64,000 nucleotides of DNA from Chenopodium formosanum (taxonomy: Eukaryota; Streptophyta; Magnoliopsida; Caryophyllales; Amaranthaceae): positions 27,555,501 to 27,619,500 of the forward strand of contig CM044862.1 of assembly GCA_024500155.1 (NCBI GenBank), read 5' to 3'. The first letter of the stretch is position 1. Each line of letters begins with the position of its first letter. Position numbers and translations under genes: made by a program. The notes below the pieces were generated by a model. It worked only from the letters and a program-made list of their open reading frames with translations, was not told the DNA's origin and ran no database searches. This document shows positions 47,201 through 58,812 of the stretch, piece after piece.

Positions 47201-47983
47201 GTTGGTTTGGTTTTCTTTTAGTGCTTTGTTGTAAAAAAAAAATATTATGATTTCTATGATGCTTCCTATTTTCTTTCCTAATAGCATATTAGTATCATAT
47301 TAGGGTTAAATATTTGATCTTTATTGTTTAATGACATGCTAGGGTTGTTATTGATCTTGTTAGTATCATGCCTAGAATCTTGCTATTATTATGCTTTAAC
47401 ATGATTATGATTTATGATTATAATTTTATTATGATGATAATTATGTTGCTTGATAAAAATTATATTTATTATTATTGCTTGATCACGCCTTTTATGCATG
47501 TTTAAAGGGAATTGGTACTTGTAATCACGCTTAATAAGATAATTAATAATCTTTTTTAGGGTTAATATGATTATAATTCAAGTGATCGTGAATAATAGTT
47601 TTCTTTGTGCATTAAATTCAACCAACATAGATTAAACAGGTTTAACGTTTATCCTATTGATTGCATGTTAGTCGAAAAGCACGCATGAATACGATCAGAA
47701 TATAGTAGAGGCATATTATTAGGGCAGTTTCAATCTCTTTTAGGTTGGATTTGTACCTTCATCCACGAACAACCAGCCATGGTTCCAGACCTATTGGAGT
47801 TAACAATCTCCTGGATCGTTAAGAGGTGTAACCTTCACCCTGTGAACGGTTTACATGTTCCTAAAACTTGTTGGCGACTCTTTTGCTCTATCTTCTTTCC
47901 CTTTGGATGCCACCGTACTTAAGTGTATGATCACAATGGGGTTCAAGTTTAGGATAATGCTTGAAATATTCCCTACAATTTTT

Positions 47984-48001
47984 TAGCAACTCCACTGAGG
48001 A
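47984..48001 (+). other. LARD primer-binding site
   Basis: TAGCAACTCCACTGAGGA is the Ogre-type PBS with three G-to-A changes relative to the copy at 8599-8616. Confidence 0.8.
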
Positions 48002-48284
48002 GGATTTCTATTTTAATTCCTGAAATTTATTTCGACAATGATTTAGAATGAGTGGATGAGACTCGAAAAGTTCTAAGTATTTCATGTGCGTAATTTTGAT
48101 TAACATTATTGTCATATGCATAAAAAAGATCTCATTGGAAAGACCATCCGTAATGAGTTAAAACATAGGATTTTTACACGTAGGAAATTTGAGGAATATC
48201 TTTCACAACTAGGATCTAAATAATGTTGCGCGAAATTGGATAATTTTATTGAGCACAGAAAGCTGCTGAGGCATGTAGGAACTA

Positions 48285-48400
48285 GCGTCAGCAAAAAGAG
48301 TTTAGCGCCACTGATTTGACTCTGGCACCGGGAGACAACTTTTGTCGCCAGGCGCCAAAGCCAAATCGTTGGCGCCTGCCTCTATTTACTGGCGCCAAGT
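48285..48400. repeat. Palindromic motif array after LARD PBS (20-bp pitch)
   Basis: Units start at 48285, 48305, 48325, 48345 and about 48365 and 48385. The GGCGCC core repeats at exactly 48351, 48371 and 48391. Units include GCGCCACTGA, GCACCGGGAG and TCGCCAGGCGCC. Confidence 0.88.
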
Positions 48401-50400
48401 TCTTCCAATACCGAGCCAGAAATATGTGTTCTAATTTTGACCAGTTTTTAGCACTGTTTGCTCGATCCTACTTCCTGATTGAGTTTTTCTCACTTTTCTG
48501 AAACTCATATGTGTTATACATATGGACAATACCCTCTGTGAATTCATGCTCCATCTACCTGATTGAACGCTCTGTGCAACAAAGGGTACATCCGAGAATG
48601 TTGAATTCACCAAACCATGGAAGCGAGTTTTTCTTAACTCGCGGTGTCCCATCTACTCGCGCCAACCCTTCACGGTTAGGCTTCCACGCGGTGCATCCGG
48701 ACAATTAACCATGGACCCTCTTTGACTAACCCATATCCCGAACTTTAGAGAACTAGAGTCATGGTTAGGTTGCAAACTCATTGCATCATGTTGTGACTAC
48801 TTGACTACTTGTGCATCTCTTACTTGTGCATAATTATTATGTGACTAAACTAACCGTTTGGTTTGACTTGTGTTTGTAAATAAGTCTTAATAAATTAATT
48901 AATGACTAAAGGACTTTGCTTAATTAATTAATTAGAGCTAATAAATATGTCTAAAATTGAGTCATAGTTCCTTTAAGTCAACCCGGATTTTTATTCCCGT
49001 TTACTACACAAGCATCAACTTGTTTTGGTCATATCCGGAGTTCTAAGAAAAAATACGAGTCGTAAAACCTATGGATCTGTAGCCCCGAGTTTTATCTTTA
49101 ATTTGGCGTTTGTTTAATCCCAATCAGAGTCACAGATCAAAAGTTATGACTAAAGTACCACAGTCTGTCCAGTTTAATGCATATACGTGAAGTCTTAACT
49201 TAGTCTTTTCTTGGGTTTAGTCACATAGTCTAGCCACATGGTCATGACACAAGTCTTAACATGTCACGTGCACTCACAATAAAGCACCCACTAATATATA
49301 TATACACCATGACCATGTCTTAGGTTCATGCATGAGTCGGTTTTTTCCGTTATTTGAGTAGGGGGTACATTTTATTCCTAATTTTTTTATATCTCTTCAT
49401 CTACATCATCTTTTCATTCTCTACATGCTTTCTCCATATCACAACCTTCATTCTTCCTACCTTCTTCCATCTATGCATGTTGAATCGAGTTTGAGTCATG
49501 TGATTGACAAACAAAAAAAAAATGAGGGTAATGATGAAACAAATGCACAAGGCAAGCTTCTCACCAAGATTTCATGCTTTCTTCTTCTTTTTTCAAACCC
49601 TTCCCCCAATAAGTCTAGCATAGGCACCCTTTATCCTCCTTGAATTTATTTCTTAAAGTTTGATTTTTACCCTTCAATTTTTAAATAAAATGAGCATTTA
49701 TTTCCTTGCATATGATCATTGCATTGCATTGCATTGCATTAAAAAAAATAAAATAAAAATAAAAAAATCATTGTCGAATTAAGCACAAGGTATACCAATG
49801 ATTTGAGGCACCGCTTGTAGCCACATCATATCTCCTTTTGCCTTTCAAATATACAATCCTTTCTTCATAAACCACTTTGAGCCTCGTCTAACGATAGACC
49901 TTTCATTTTTCAACCTACATCTACCTAACTTTGGGATGGGATGGTGTGTAACTTATACAATTTTAAATTTCATAAAAAGATTGGGTGTATCAAAAGATTA
50001 AACTAGCAATAAAAAATAAATAAAAGTGTACAAAAGGGCAAGTGTTCCAATTTCTTTGATATGAAAATATCTTTGATATGAACACGTCTCAGATTGCGTC
50101 TCTTATCAAGTGTTCGGTACCGTGCCTGAGAAACATGAATGCCAAGTGAGTGATAGACCGCATGATCGAGATTTCCCACACTTATTAAAATAAAATAAAT
50201 GCTAAAGCAAAAGAGAGAGCTAAAAAAGAGTTAAAAGCCTCAAGCATAAAAATATAAAGATTCAAAAGCAAAGTTGCACACCTAGGGGGCTTATCTAGGG
50301 TCTTGAGCCTTTTATCCCCTTCTTCTTCAAACTTTAGCCTAACCACGTTACAACCCTTATAAAGACCTTTTTGAGGTATACACACACTTGTGCGAGGTTC

Positions 50401-50460
50401 GGCTAGAGCTACGTTCGGCTTGATTCCTAACGGATACGTAGGCAACCTCACATCGAGGTG
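50401..50460 (+). other. Post-pol conserved motif in LARD
   Basis: It contains AGAGCTACGTTCGGCTTGAT, then GGATACGTAGGCAACCTCA, the same as 757-806 of the Ogre copy relative to element polarity. It indicates a former Tat pol upstream. Confidence 0.75.
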
Positions 50461-51515
50461 CGGCCGTAATAAACATGCATTCATATTCACATTCACACAT
50501 CATGGTCTTATCAAGGGATCTCCTATGCTCATCCCTATCTACTTAGAGCTAGACTTGGGGGCTTGATCCTTACATCATTAGGTTACCTAGCATAAAGAGT
50601 CACCATCATTTGACTCTTCTTGAAATAATATTTTCCCACACACTTAGCCCTTGCGGCCTAACTTTAGTATCACTTTCACACACTGCACAGATACCTGACC
50701 AAATATACTTCCCTTAGGAACCCTTTGTCATGAAATCTTAACACAACGCTGAAACATGCCTTGTCTCATCAAGATCAATCATCATTGCATCACAAAGTAT
50801 GAAGTACTTAGCCTCTGCGCCTAAGTTGCCTAAATACTTTCATTATCGAGTCAACTAGCATATTTTAAGATGTTACAATCCTTGTATTGAGAGAGTCAAC
50901 GTTAACGGATTAAGCTCATTCAACATGCACCTTTGAAAACTTTGCTTCTTTCTTTTTCGTGTCTTTCTTTTTTGGGAGAAAGTCAGTACCCTCCACAAAA
51001 ATGATGGAAAATTTTTGCTTTTTTGCATTTTTGAGTCCCACTATCACAATACAATGCACACACTTGTCATGTACACGTTGAGTCATGTCATGATATCACC
51101 TTGATTTGAGTCTAACACACGTGTTAAACACTTTGAGTCGAGTCAACCTTGAGTCAATCACAGCGAGTCAAGTTCATACCTTGAGTCACGACAAGTCAAT
51201 GAGTCAAGCAACCCTAAACCTTATGTCAACCCTAAATAAAGATAAGCAAAGTTCTATAGTCAAAGATATAAATGCAGGTGCATCCTAGCTAGCGGGGACA
51301 TTCTCAAATTTTTTGTTTAAAAAAAACCGCGAATATGACACAGAAGATTCCTCCAAGATAAGAGGAGTTACATGGATCAGTAAATTAGAGATGAAGAGCT
51401 TTAATTTACAAAAGATTTGAGCGAATTTGGTTGAAAGGAAACGACCAAGTTCAAACTTTGGAGCAAAACCAAGCAACAGCGGCAGCAAGAGCAAAATAGG
51501 AAAGACCCGACTCTA

Positions 51516-51606
51516 GCACCAGACGACAAGACTGTCGTCTGACAACAACATCTAGCGTCTGGCAACAGAGTTCAGCGCCTGACTCTAGATCCTAACGTCT
51601 GGCGAT
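51516..51606. repeat. Motif array in LARD 3' UTR (20-bp pitch)
   Basis: Units GCACCAGACGAC, TCGTCTGACAAC, GCGTCTGGCAAC, GCGCCTGACTCT and ACGTCTGGCGAT start at 51516, 51535, 51555, 51575 and 51595. Confidence 0.88.
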
Positions 51607-51714
51607 AGAGCCATTCTTGACGCCATAGATATTTCAGCAGCGACAAAGCTCAAAGCCTCTCAGAATGGTTATTTTGACCTGATACAGCAATTTCGGGTGC
51701 CTTGGTACGCCAGT

Positions 51715-53751
51715 TGTAGACACCTAAAAATGTCTCCCCAAAACCAAACTCGATGATGAACAACTTTTCACCGCCATTATTAGTCGGGTTGAGTATTTAA
51801 TCTTGGAGTGCTTAAATACATATTCCCATTTCATAAACCAACCCAACTTCTAGCCCATTTCCCCAAACCATAACTTATTTTCCACTTTTCGTGTCTTTAA
51901 ACCCAAAATAATTCATTTCGTGTCCTTTAAAATCATTCATTTTGTGTCCTTATTATAAAAACGTTTAATATAGTTTATTTTGGTCCATAATCTAGGTCCA
52001 ATTCTTAAATAGTTGGATGGGGCTTGAAAAGATCTTTCTAACGATATATTATAGGCCCAAATCCGAGTTATAACGAATAAGTTATGGACAAAATATTAAA
52101 CAGAGCTCAAACCGAACCTAAGCCCACCTTACCTACGACCCAATGATCATGTGGAGGGTCCAAATGATTTAATCCAATTCTTAAACAAATTAGGATTAAT
52201 TAGAAGCTTCTATAAGTTTCTAAAAGATCTTAATTATCCGTTTTGAAAAGATAAGATTAAAGAGTTTGAAATTGAATAAAACTCCTTTTTTTGAAAATCC
52301 TATTTCTATCCGAATTAAAAGACATTCAAAGATAGACATATATTATTTTCGTGCCTCATAGTTTTTATCTAAATTTTATATGGTTGTATATCCCTTGAAA
52401 TCATCTTTCCAATGATATATTATAATATCAATTCCGAGTTATAACGGAAAAGATATGAATAAAATGTCAAACTCTATCCAAAACTGACACCGTCTCACTA
52501 TTTCGGCCATATCTTTTTTTATACAAAATATTTTAATCTGATTTTAATTGGGTTAGAAAGTATACTTCAATAGATTTCCAACGATATCTTATTTATCTTA
52601 TTCCAATTTCCGGATCAAAAAATATGATAAAAACAAAAACCGCAAACACTGTTGTCTATTGCAAGAGTTTTAATCCGATTCGAACTCGATCTTTTCTTGA
52701 TTCTTCGACCCTATTTTTTCCCTATAAATAGAGGTCATATCACCCCTTTTTCAATCATCAACAATCTTGATCATAAAATAATTCTCTTCTCTCTCTTTAG
52801 CCTAAACACAAGCCTCCTCATTCTTTCACTATTCCTTCCTTTAAGCACTCCAAGGAGTCTATACTAAACCCGAGGTTCCGTCCTTAAACCAAGGCGTGAA
52901 AGGTATTAATAACTGAGGGTTTGGACCAAATCAAATATATATTTATTTAATTTAATTTTCATTTGTTTTATATTTTTATTGAAGTTACTAACAGTTTATT
53001 CATGATGTAGCAATTTAATGGAACGCGCGGAATGTGAGTAATTAATTAATTTAATTACTCTTATTTTATTTTAATATTGCTAGTATCATGATTAGGTTTA
53101 TTTGATTTGACTAACAATTTAATGTTGAATTGCTTCCAATATTAATGTTTATTCTATTATTTTTATGATCACCATATTGCATGATAAAGGGAATATATAA
53201 TTGAAAATCACGACTAATAAGATAACTTGGACAACCGGTTTAGGTTCCATTTAATCTTGTTGCTTAATTCAAGTGATCACAAATATTTTAGAATTATATG
53301 TTGCATTAATATTCAACCAATTTAGCCTAATAATAGTTTGGAGCAAATTGAATATTTGTTTGCATGCCTTTGAGATCGCAGGAATCATTTTTCACTATAA
53401 GAATCAAGTAGAGGCCAATACGGGCGAATGTGACTCCATGACTCACTTCGTACCATCATCCTCGATCCTCCTTTCATGGTTCCGAACCATATGGAGTTAG
53501 TAATCTTCTGGATTATGAATGGGGTGTAACCTTCACGGGTCAATCGTTGTTGCCTATCGTTGTCCCTTATCGTGGTTGCCTTTTATGATCCGTGAACGGT
53601 TTACAAGTTCCTTAAAAACTTAATGGCGGCTCCCTACTTTCCTTGCCCCTAATCGTGTCCCTTATCGTATTATGTCAATTCCCACTTCCTATGAGTGCCA
53701 AGCATATTCACTACATGCTTTAACGTAGGCGCACTTCGAACGACGCCTACA
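51715..53751 (+). repeat. Solo LTR of an Ogre-related family
   Basis: It starts TGTAGACACCT and ends GACGCCTACA, with CCAGT on both sides (51710-51714, 53752-53756). There is no PBS or interior. It is 2037 bp, related at both ends to the LTR at 8620-10252, and left by LTR-LTR recombination. TATA box at 52723-52730. No 20-bp-pitch array was seen in this LTR. Confidence 0.93.
52723..52730 (+). promoter_or_regulatory. TATA box of solo LTR
   Basis: TATAAATA in the middle of the LTR, as in the related LTRs. Confidence 0.6.
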
Positions 53752-53756
53752 CCAGT

Positions 53757-54946
53757 TAGCCCCTATAAGCAAATTGACATGATTAGTAGTCGGCTCGATT
53801 ATAATCATAGTAAGTGATTGACCTGACAAAAAATCGTTTCACTTAGCTTAAGCGCTTAAAACACTGGCTCATTACAAGCACCAACGTATCGGTTTAAAAG
53901 CAAGCACTTAAACGACAATATTTCCAAATATGGATTGCCGCGCATTCTTCTTAAACGACAATATTTCCAAATACAGATTGTCACGCATTCTTCTTAAACG
54001 ACAATATTTCCAAATATGGATTTTCGCGCATTCTTCTTAAATGACAATTTTTCCGATATTGGATTGTCATACATCCAGTTCCCTAGGCACAAATTTCCCA
54101 AAGGATTGTTCTAGGTCTCCATTCATCATAAATTTCGGCAAAGGTTCCTCAACGTGGATTATCATTCATTTCAGTAAGTGGCAAATTTTCCCGAAGTGGA
54201 TTGTCGGTCGACTCTTTTTTGCAAATGTTCCAAGACGCAGATTGTCAATTGTGGCAATATTTTCCTAAAAGGATTGTCGCATAGAGTTGGCAAATTTCCA
54301 AGGTGGATTGCTTTCAAGAGTTATATTCCAAAATGTGGATTGTCAATTGTAGCACAATTCTTATGACAGATTGTTACGAAGCATTGGCAACTTTTCCCAA
54401 AAATGGATTTTGGCAAATTTTCCAAGATACGGGTTGTCGCTTCATCGTGGAAACATTTCCAAGGATAGATTGTTACGAAGCATTGACAACTTTCCCTAAA
54501 TCGGATTGTCATACATCATACAAGAGTTGTGTTGGCAACTATTCCCAAAGAAAAGAGGATTGTCATCACAACAAAAGCACCGACATATTGGTTCACAAGC
54601 AGCAAAGCGCCGACGTACTGGCATAGCAGCATTAAGGATCAACAAGCAGTGATCTTTTCGAATACTATCACAGCGGGAATTGGAGGCAATTACAGGCATA
54701 GTAGTCTTCAGGCGGTATTCTCTACCTTGAGGAAGATCGTCACAACAAATGGGTTACCTCTAGAGACGTGTGCTCGACGGTGCAAGATACGCATTTCTTA
54801 ACTCTTTTATCTGTTTAACTAACGCTAGTTTGGAGGTATCGGTGTTACAAGAATGATTTAGGATCCCAGAACGTTCTGAATCATTCTCCGTCCCTATCGA
54901 TACTTTGACTTTTGTTTTCGAAACCTGTGTTTCTCCAAACTCAGTC
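53757..54946 (+). other. LARD 3' UTR, right part
   Basis: There is no supported gene; apparent ORFs here only translate the tandem repeats. It continues the LARD interior after the solo LTR and holds the 43-bp tandem array and its degenerate extension before the PPT. Confidence 0.75.
53899..54560. repeat. 43-bp tandem repeats in LARD 3' UTR
   Basis: CGACAATATTTCC starts at 53913, 53956 and 53999, giving a 43-bp period for about 3.5 copies. Degenerate units built on TTTCC and TGGATTGTC continue to about 54560. 3' UTR tandem arrays are known in Tat/Ogre elements as seeds of satellite DNA. Confidence 0.88.
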
Positions 54947-54956
54947 AAAGTGGGGG
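54947..54956 (+). other. LARD polypurine tract
   Basis: AAAGTGGGGG four bases before the 3' LTR start TGTAGACACC; it primes plus-strand synthesis. Confidence 0.8.
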
Positions 54957-54960
54957 CTTC

Positions 54961-57228
54961 TGTAGACACCCAAATGTGTCTCTCCAAAACCAAACCCAGT
55001 GATGAATACCTTTCATGTCATTTAATTATCGAGCAAAGCGAAAGTGTGAAAAGTCTAGTTATGAGGATGTTTTTATTAAAATATCTCTTCTTTCTGTTTT
55101 TAAAAATGTTTCTTTTATTACCCTATTTTTGAAAAACGTGTATTCTAGTTTAGTTTTGTCCATGATAAGGGTCTAATAATGGTGTAGTTGGATGGGGTTG
55201 ATAAGACCTTTCCAACGATATATTATAAGCCCAATTCCGATGAATAATGAGGAAGTTATGGCCAAAATCCTAAACTGGGCTCAAACCGGATCTTACCTAC
55301 GACCCAATGATCATGTGGAGGGTCCAAAGGTCTAATCCTATTCCTAAACTAATTAGGATTAATTGGAAGATTCTATAAGTTTTTATAAGATCTTAATTAT
55401 CCTTTTATAAAGGATAAGATTAATTAATTTGAATTAAATAAAAACTTTCCTTTTTTAAAACTTTCCTTTTTCTGAAATCCTAATTCTATTCAAATTTAAA
55501 GATGTTCAAAGACAGTTAGATTTTATTTTTGTGCTGCATAATATTTATCCAAATATTATATGGTTGGATAAATCTTGAAATTATCTTTCCAATGATATAT
55601 TATAATATTAAATCCGAGCTATAACGAAAAAGATATGAATGAGATACAAAACTCTATCCAAAACTGACACCGTTCCACTATTTCGGCCAGATATTTTTAT
55701 CTACAAAAGATTTTAATCCGATTCTAATTGGATTGGAAAGTAGATTTCAAGAGTTTTCTAACGACATATTATATGCCTTATTTGGAATTCCGGATCAAAA
55801 GATAAGATAAAAACAAAACGCATGAAACTGATTATTAACGCCTGACGCCAAGCATTAGCGCCTTGCGCTAAGGCTTGGCGCCTGGTGCTAACCTTCAGCA
55901 CCTGGCGCTAATGACCAGGATCTGGCGCTAATCAAGTTTTATTCTCATTGAAACTATGATTCGTTTTTTTATCCATCCGACTGATTTTCTCTATGAATAG
56001 CCTCTTAAAATTCTGTTTTCAATCATTACTTTCCATCAATTCTCATCAAATATCATCAATTCTCTAATTCTCTCTTTCACCAACTCTCATCAAGAATCTC
56101 TTGATTACACACTCTCTCTCTTTTCTAAACTAGCCTTTTGCATACAAAATTCCGCATTCACAAGATCTAGAAACACCTAGCCAAGTTCGAAGTTGCCTTC
56201 GCCCTAGACGTGAAAGGTTTTAATTTCTGAGGGTTTGGTCCCAAATCTCTATTTCAATTATTATTTAATTTAATTGATTTTATATTTTCCTTGAAGTTAC
56301 TAACGCGTGTATTTTGTTATTAGAAAGAGGTACGAGGCATCCAAGTAAGTGCTTTAATTGATTTTATTGATGTTATGATATAGAAATCATGCTTAGATTG
56401 TTATTTTGATTCCTAGTATCATGTTTAGGATGTTCCTTGTATCATGTTAGGATACTTTCTTTAGTATGATATTTAGGGTGATTTGCTTATATCCATTATG
56501 ATTTCTATGATACTTCCTATTTTCTTTTCTAATAGCATGTTAGTATCATGTTAGGGTTAAATATTTGATCTTTATTGTTTAATGACATGCTAGGGTTGTT
56601 ATTAATCTTGTTAGTATCATGCCTAGGATCTTGCTATTATTATGCTTTAACATGACTATGATTTATGATTATAATTTTATTATGATGATAATTATGTTGC
56701 TTGATATATATTATATTTATTATTATTGCTTGATCACGCCTTTTATGCATGTTTAAAGGGAATTGGTACTTGTAATCACGCTTAATAAGATAATGAATAA
56801 TCTTGTTTAGGGTTAATATGATTATAATTCAAGTTATTGAGAATGATAGTTTTATTTGTGCATTAAATTCAACCAACATAGATTAAACAGGTTTAGGGTT
56901 AATCCTATTGATTGCATGTTAGTCAGAAAGCACACATGAATACGATCAGAATAAAGTAAAGGCCTATTATTAGGGTAGGTTTAATCTCTTTTAGGTTGGA
57001 TTTATACCTTCATCCCCGAACTACCAGTCATGGTTCTAGACCTATTGAAGTTAACGATCTCCCGGATCGTTAAGGGGTGTAACCTTCACCCTATGAACGG
57101 TTTACAAGTTCCTAAAACTTGTTGGCAACTCTTTTTCCCTATCTTCTTTTCCTTTGGGCGCCACCGTATTTAATTGTATGATCATAGTAGGGTTCAAGTT
57201 TGGGATAATGCTTGAAATATTCCCTACA
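54961..57228 (+). repeat. LARD 3' LTR
   Basis: This is 2268 bp, starting TGTAGACACCC, ending ATTCCCTACA and followed by the target repeat GTTAT. It has a five-unit array at 55838-55931 and a mutated TATA box at 55992-55999. Confidence 0.93.
55838..55931. repeat. Palindrome array in LARD U3 (exact 20-bp pitch)
   Basis: Unit cores start at 55839, 55859, 55879, 55899 and 55919: CGCCTGACGCC, CGCCTTGCGCT, CGCCTGGTGCT, CACCTGGCGCT and GATCTGGCGCT. The ideal unit AGCGCCTGGCGCT is a palindrome with one central base. The 5' LTR keeps only about 1.5 units (39600-39625). Confidence 0.92.
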
Positions 57229-57233
57229 GTTAT

Positions 57234-57576
57234 ACAATACTCTTAACTTTTTTTTATTCACATAACACATTTAATTTAATTTTTTTTAAACTGTTATGGT
57301 TCTACAATACTCCCAACTTTTTTTTTTTTGTAAAGTGTTCCATTAGGGTGTGTGAGGAGTTTTAGGCAAAAATATAAATCAATGTAAAAGTGTGTATGGT
57401 TCTGAATTAAAAATTTGGAAGAGTAAGAGAGATAAATAAAATGGGGGACCACTAGGTATAATATAAGAAAAAAATTATATTAAATTGATGATATGGTAAA
57501 AAAGAAGAGAGATAAATAATGTGTGTGGGGTTTCTAAATTTGGTAATGGGCACTTATAAAAAATATGGAGGGAGTA
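57234..57576. mobile_element. MITE remnant, one terminus
   Basis: No gene. The right end ACTTATAAAAAATATGGAGG and GAGTA fits the inverted CTCCCTCC terminus of Stowaway/mariner-type MITEs with TA target. The left terminus is not found. A poly-T motif (TACAATACTC, then AACTTTTTTT) occurs twice at 57234 and 57303. Confidence 0.5.
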
Positions 57577-58812
57577 TATCTTTAGATTAGTCACAATGTT
57601 TATTTTTATAGGTTGGAACATGGAAGATGTCCCTCGTCTAGGGTTTGTATGTCCCTCGTCTAGGGCTTGCTGTTAACCTCGATTTTCTTACTCTCAACCT
57701 CTTAAATATTCCTAAAATAAACTAACTTCCATCGCAAATTCTGTTTTGATCATGGCTGAGGACTTGTTGAACGATTTGGAGAGAATTAGATTAACTGATG
57801 AAGAGTCAAAAGTAATTGGTGTAAATTCTGGTGATACAGATGATGATGAGACAAAGTATCAGATTGCTTTATCGTTGGTAGGGAAACTTATGAATACTAA
57901 ACCCTTTAATGTAGAAGTGATGAAACGAACCCTAACTTTGGTGTGGAAACTACATGACAATGTCTTGATAAAGATGGTGGAGTCGAATCTTTTTGTGTTC
58001 CAATTTGTCAGCGAGGCGAATAAGGAGATGGTCCTTGATGGTTTCCCGTGGTTTTTTGATGGGAAGCTTCTTGTTCTCAAGGAGGTGAATGGGGATGAAC
58101 AACCCTCGGAAGTTGTCTTCAAGCATGCTCCTATGTGGGTAAGGAACATTAAGAGAAACAAGAAGACTTTGATCGAGATTGGTGACTTTTTGGGTACGTT
58201 TCTGGAAATTGAAGATTTGGATCCTCTGGGTTGGGGGGGATTTATGCGAATTAAGGTGATGATTGATGTAAAAAGGCCATTGCGAAGGAGGTTGTTCTTG
58301 GCAGTGGGTGCGTCAAGCTCAAAGTGAGTGACTCTAAACAATGAACGTCTAGAGGATTTTTGCTTTTTTTGTGGGAGGTTGGATCACACTAAGTTGGGTT
58401 GCTCTTATAAGGAAAAAGCGAGTGAAACTGATGAAGAAATTGTTTATCAATATGGTCCTTGGCAGTGTGCTTCGCTTAGGAAAGCTTCTCGTAAACCTGC
58501 TGCTGAAATTGAAAAAGAGAAAAAATTCAAGGAGAAGTTGTCTTCTGTGAGAAAGGTGCGTGTGCCAAGCTACCATGATTCTGATACTGTTAAACTTGGT
58601 CCCTCAGGTGTTTCCAGAAAACTATATTTTCCCCCTCCTCGACCATGAGAAACTTCTTTGGTGAAGGTTATTGATGAGAAGACTTCAAAGTCAGTGCTAA
58701 GGCTGAAGAGTGTGGTGGAGGAGGATAGTGATAAGGTATGTGATGAGATATGTGAAGGCTTGGCTACCCCAGAAGAGAGAATTGATCCTAATTTGGGAGT
58801 TGGGAGGGTTGG

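Larger units (their letters stand above)
40202..47243 (+). mobile_element. LINE B: near full-length L1-type element
   Basis: It is flanked by the 13-bp repeat ATTATGATTTCTA (40189-40201 and 47244-47256); the uninterrupted target is seen in the 3' LTR near 56500. It is 7042 bp with a 5' UTR of about 570 bases, ORF1, ORF2 and a short poly-A end. It is defective through frameshifts and stops. Confidence 0.95.
38725..47977 (+). repeat. LARD 5' LTR split by LINE B
   Basis: It starts TGTAGACACCC and ends ATTCCCTACA. About 2198 bp remain when LINE B and one target repeat are removed, 70 bp less than the 3' LTR. The difference lies in the motif array near 39600-39625. Confidence 0.92.
48002..51709 (+). 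other. LARD interior, left part
   Basis: There is no supported gene. The first about 1.2 kb matches the Tat-B leader (for example 48040-48240 and 48850-48960). Where gag-pol should follow there is unrelated AT-rich DNA with an ATTGC microsatellite (49724-49740). The Tat post-pol motif at 50401 then marks the 3' UTR. Motif arrays lie at 48285-48400 and 51516-51606. Confidence 0.8.
38725..57228 (+). mobile_element. Complete gag-pol-less Tat-type element (LARD) with nested insertions
   Basis: 5' LTR 38725-47977 (holding LINE B), PBS 47984-48001, non-coding interior (holding a solo LTR), PPT 54947-54956 and 3' LTR 54961-57228. The flanks are GTTAT on both sides (38720-38724, 57229-57233). Without nested DNA it is about 9.4 kb, of which about 4.9 kb is interior with no gag or pol. 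Leader and LTR match Tat-B and the 3' UTR carries the Tat post-pol motif, so it is a dependent derivative of that lineage. Confidence 0.92.

Noticed and set aside
50185..50496. 103-codon minus-strand ORF
   Set aside because: It runs antisense through the conserved post-pol motif of the LARD; conservation there is explained by the motif.
51715..53751. Solo LTR as the 3' LTR of the LARD
   Set aside because: Its start and end differ from the LARD LTRs and it has its own CCAGT target repeat.
54041..54626. Overlapping ORFs with repeated Cys and Phe
   Set aside because: They arise from translating the degenerate 43-bp tandem repeats of the LARD 3' UTR.
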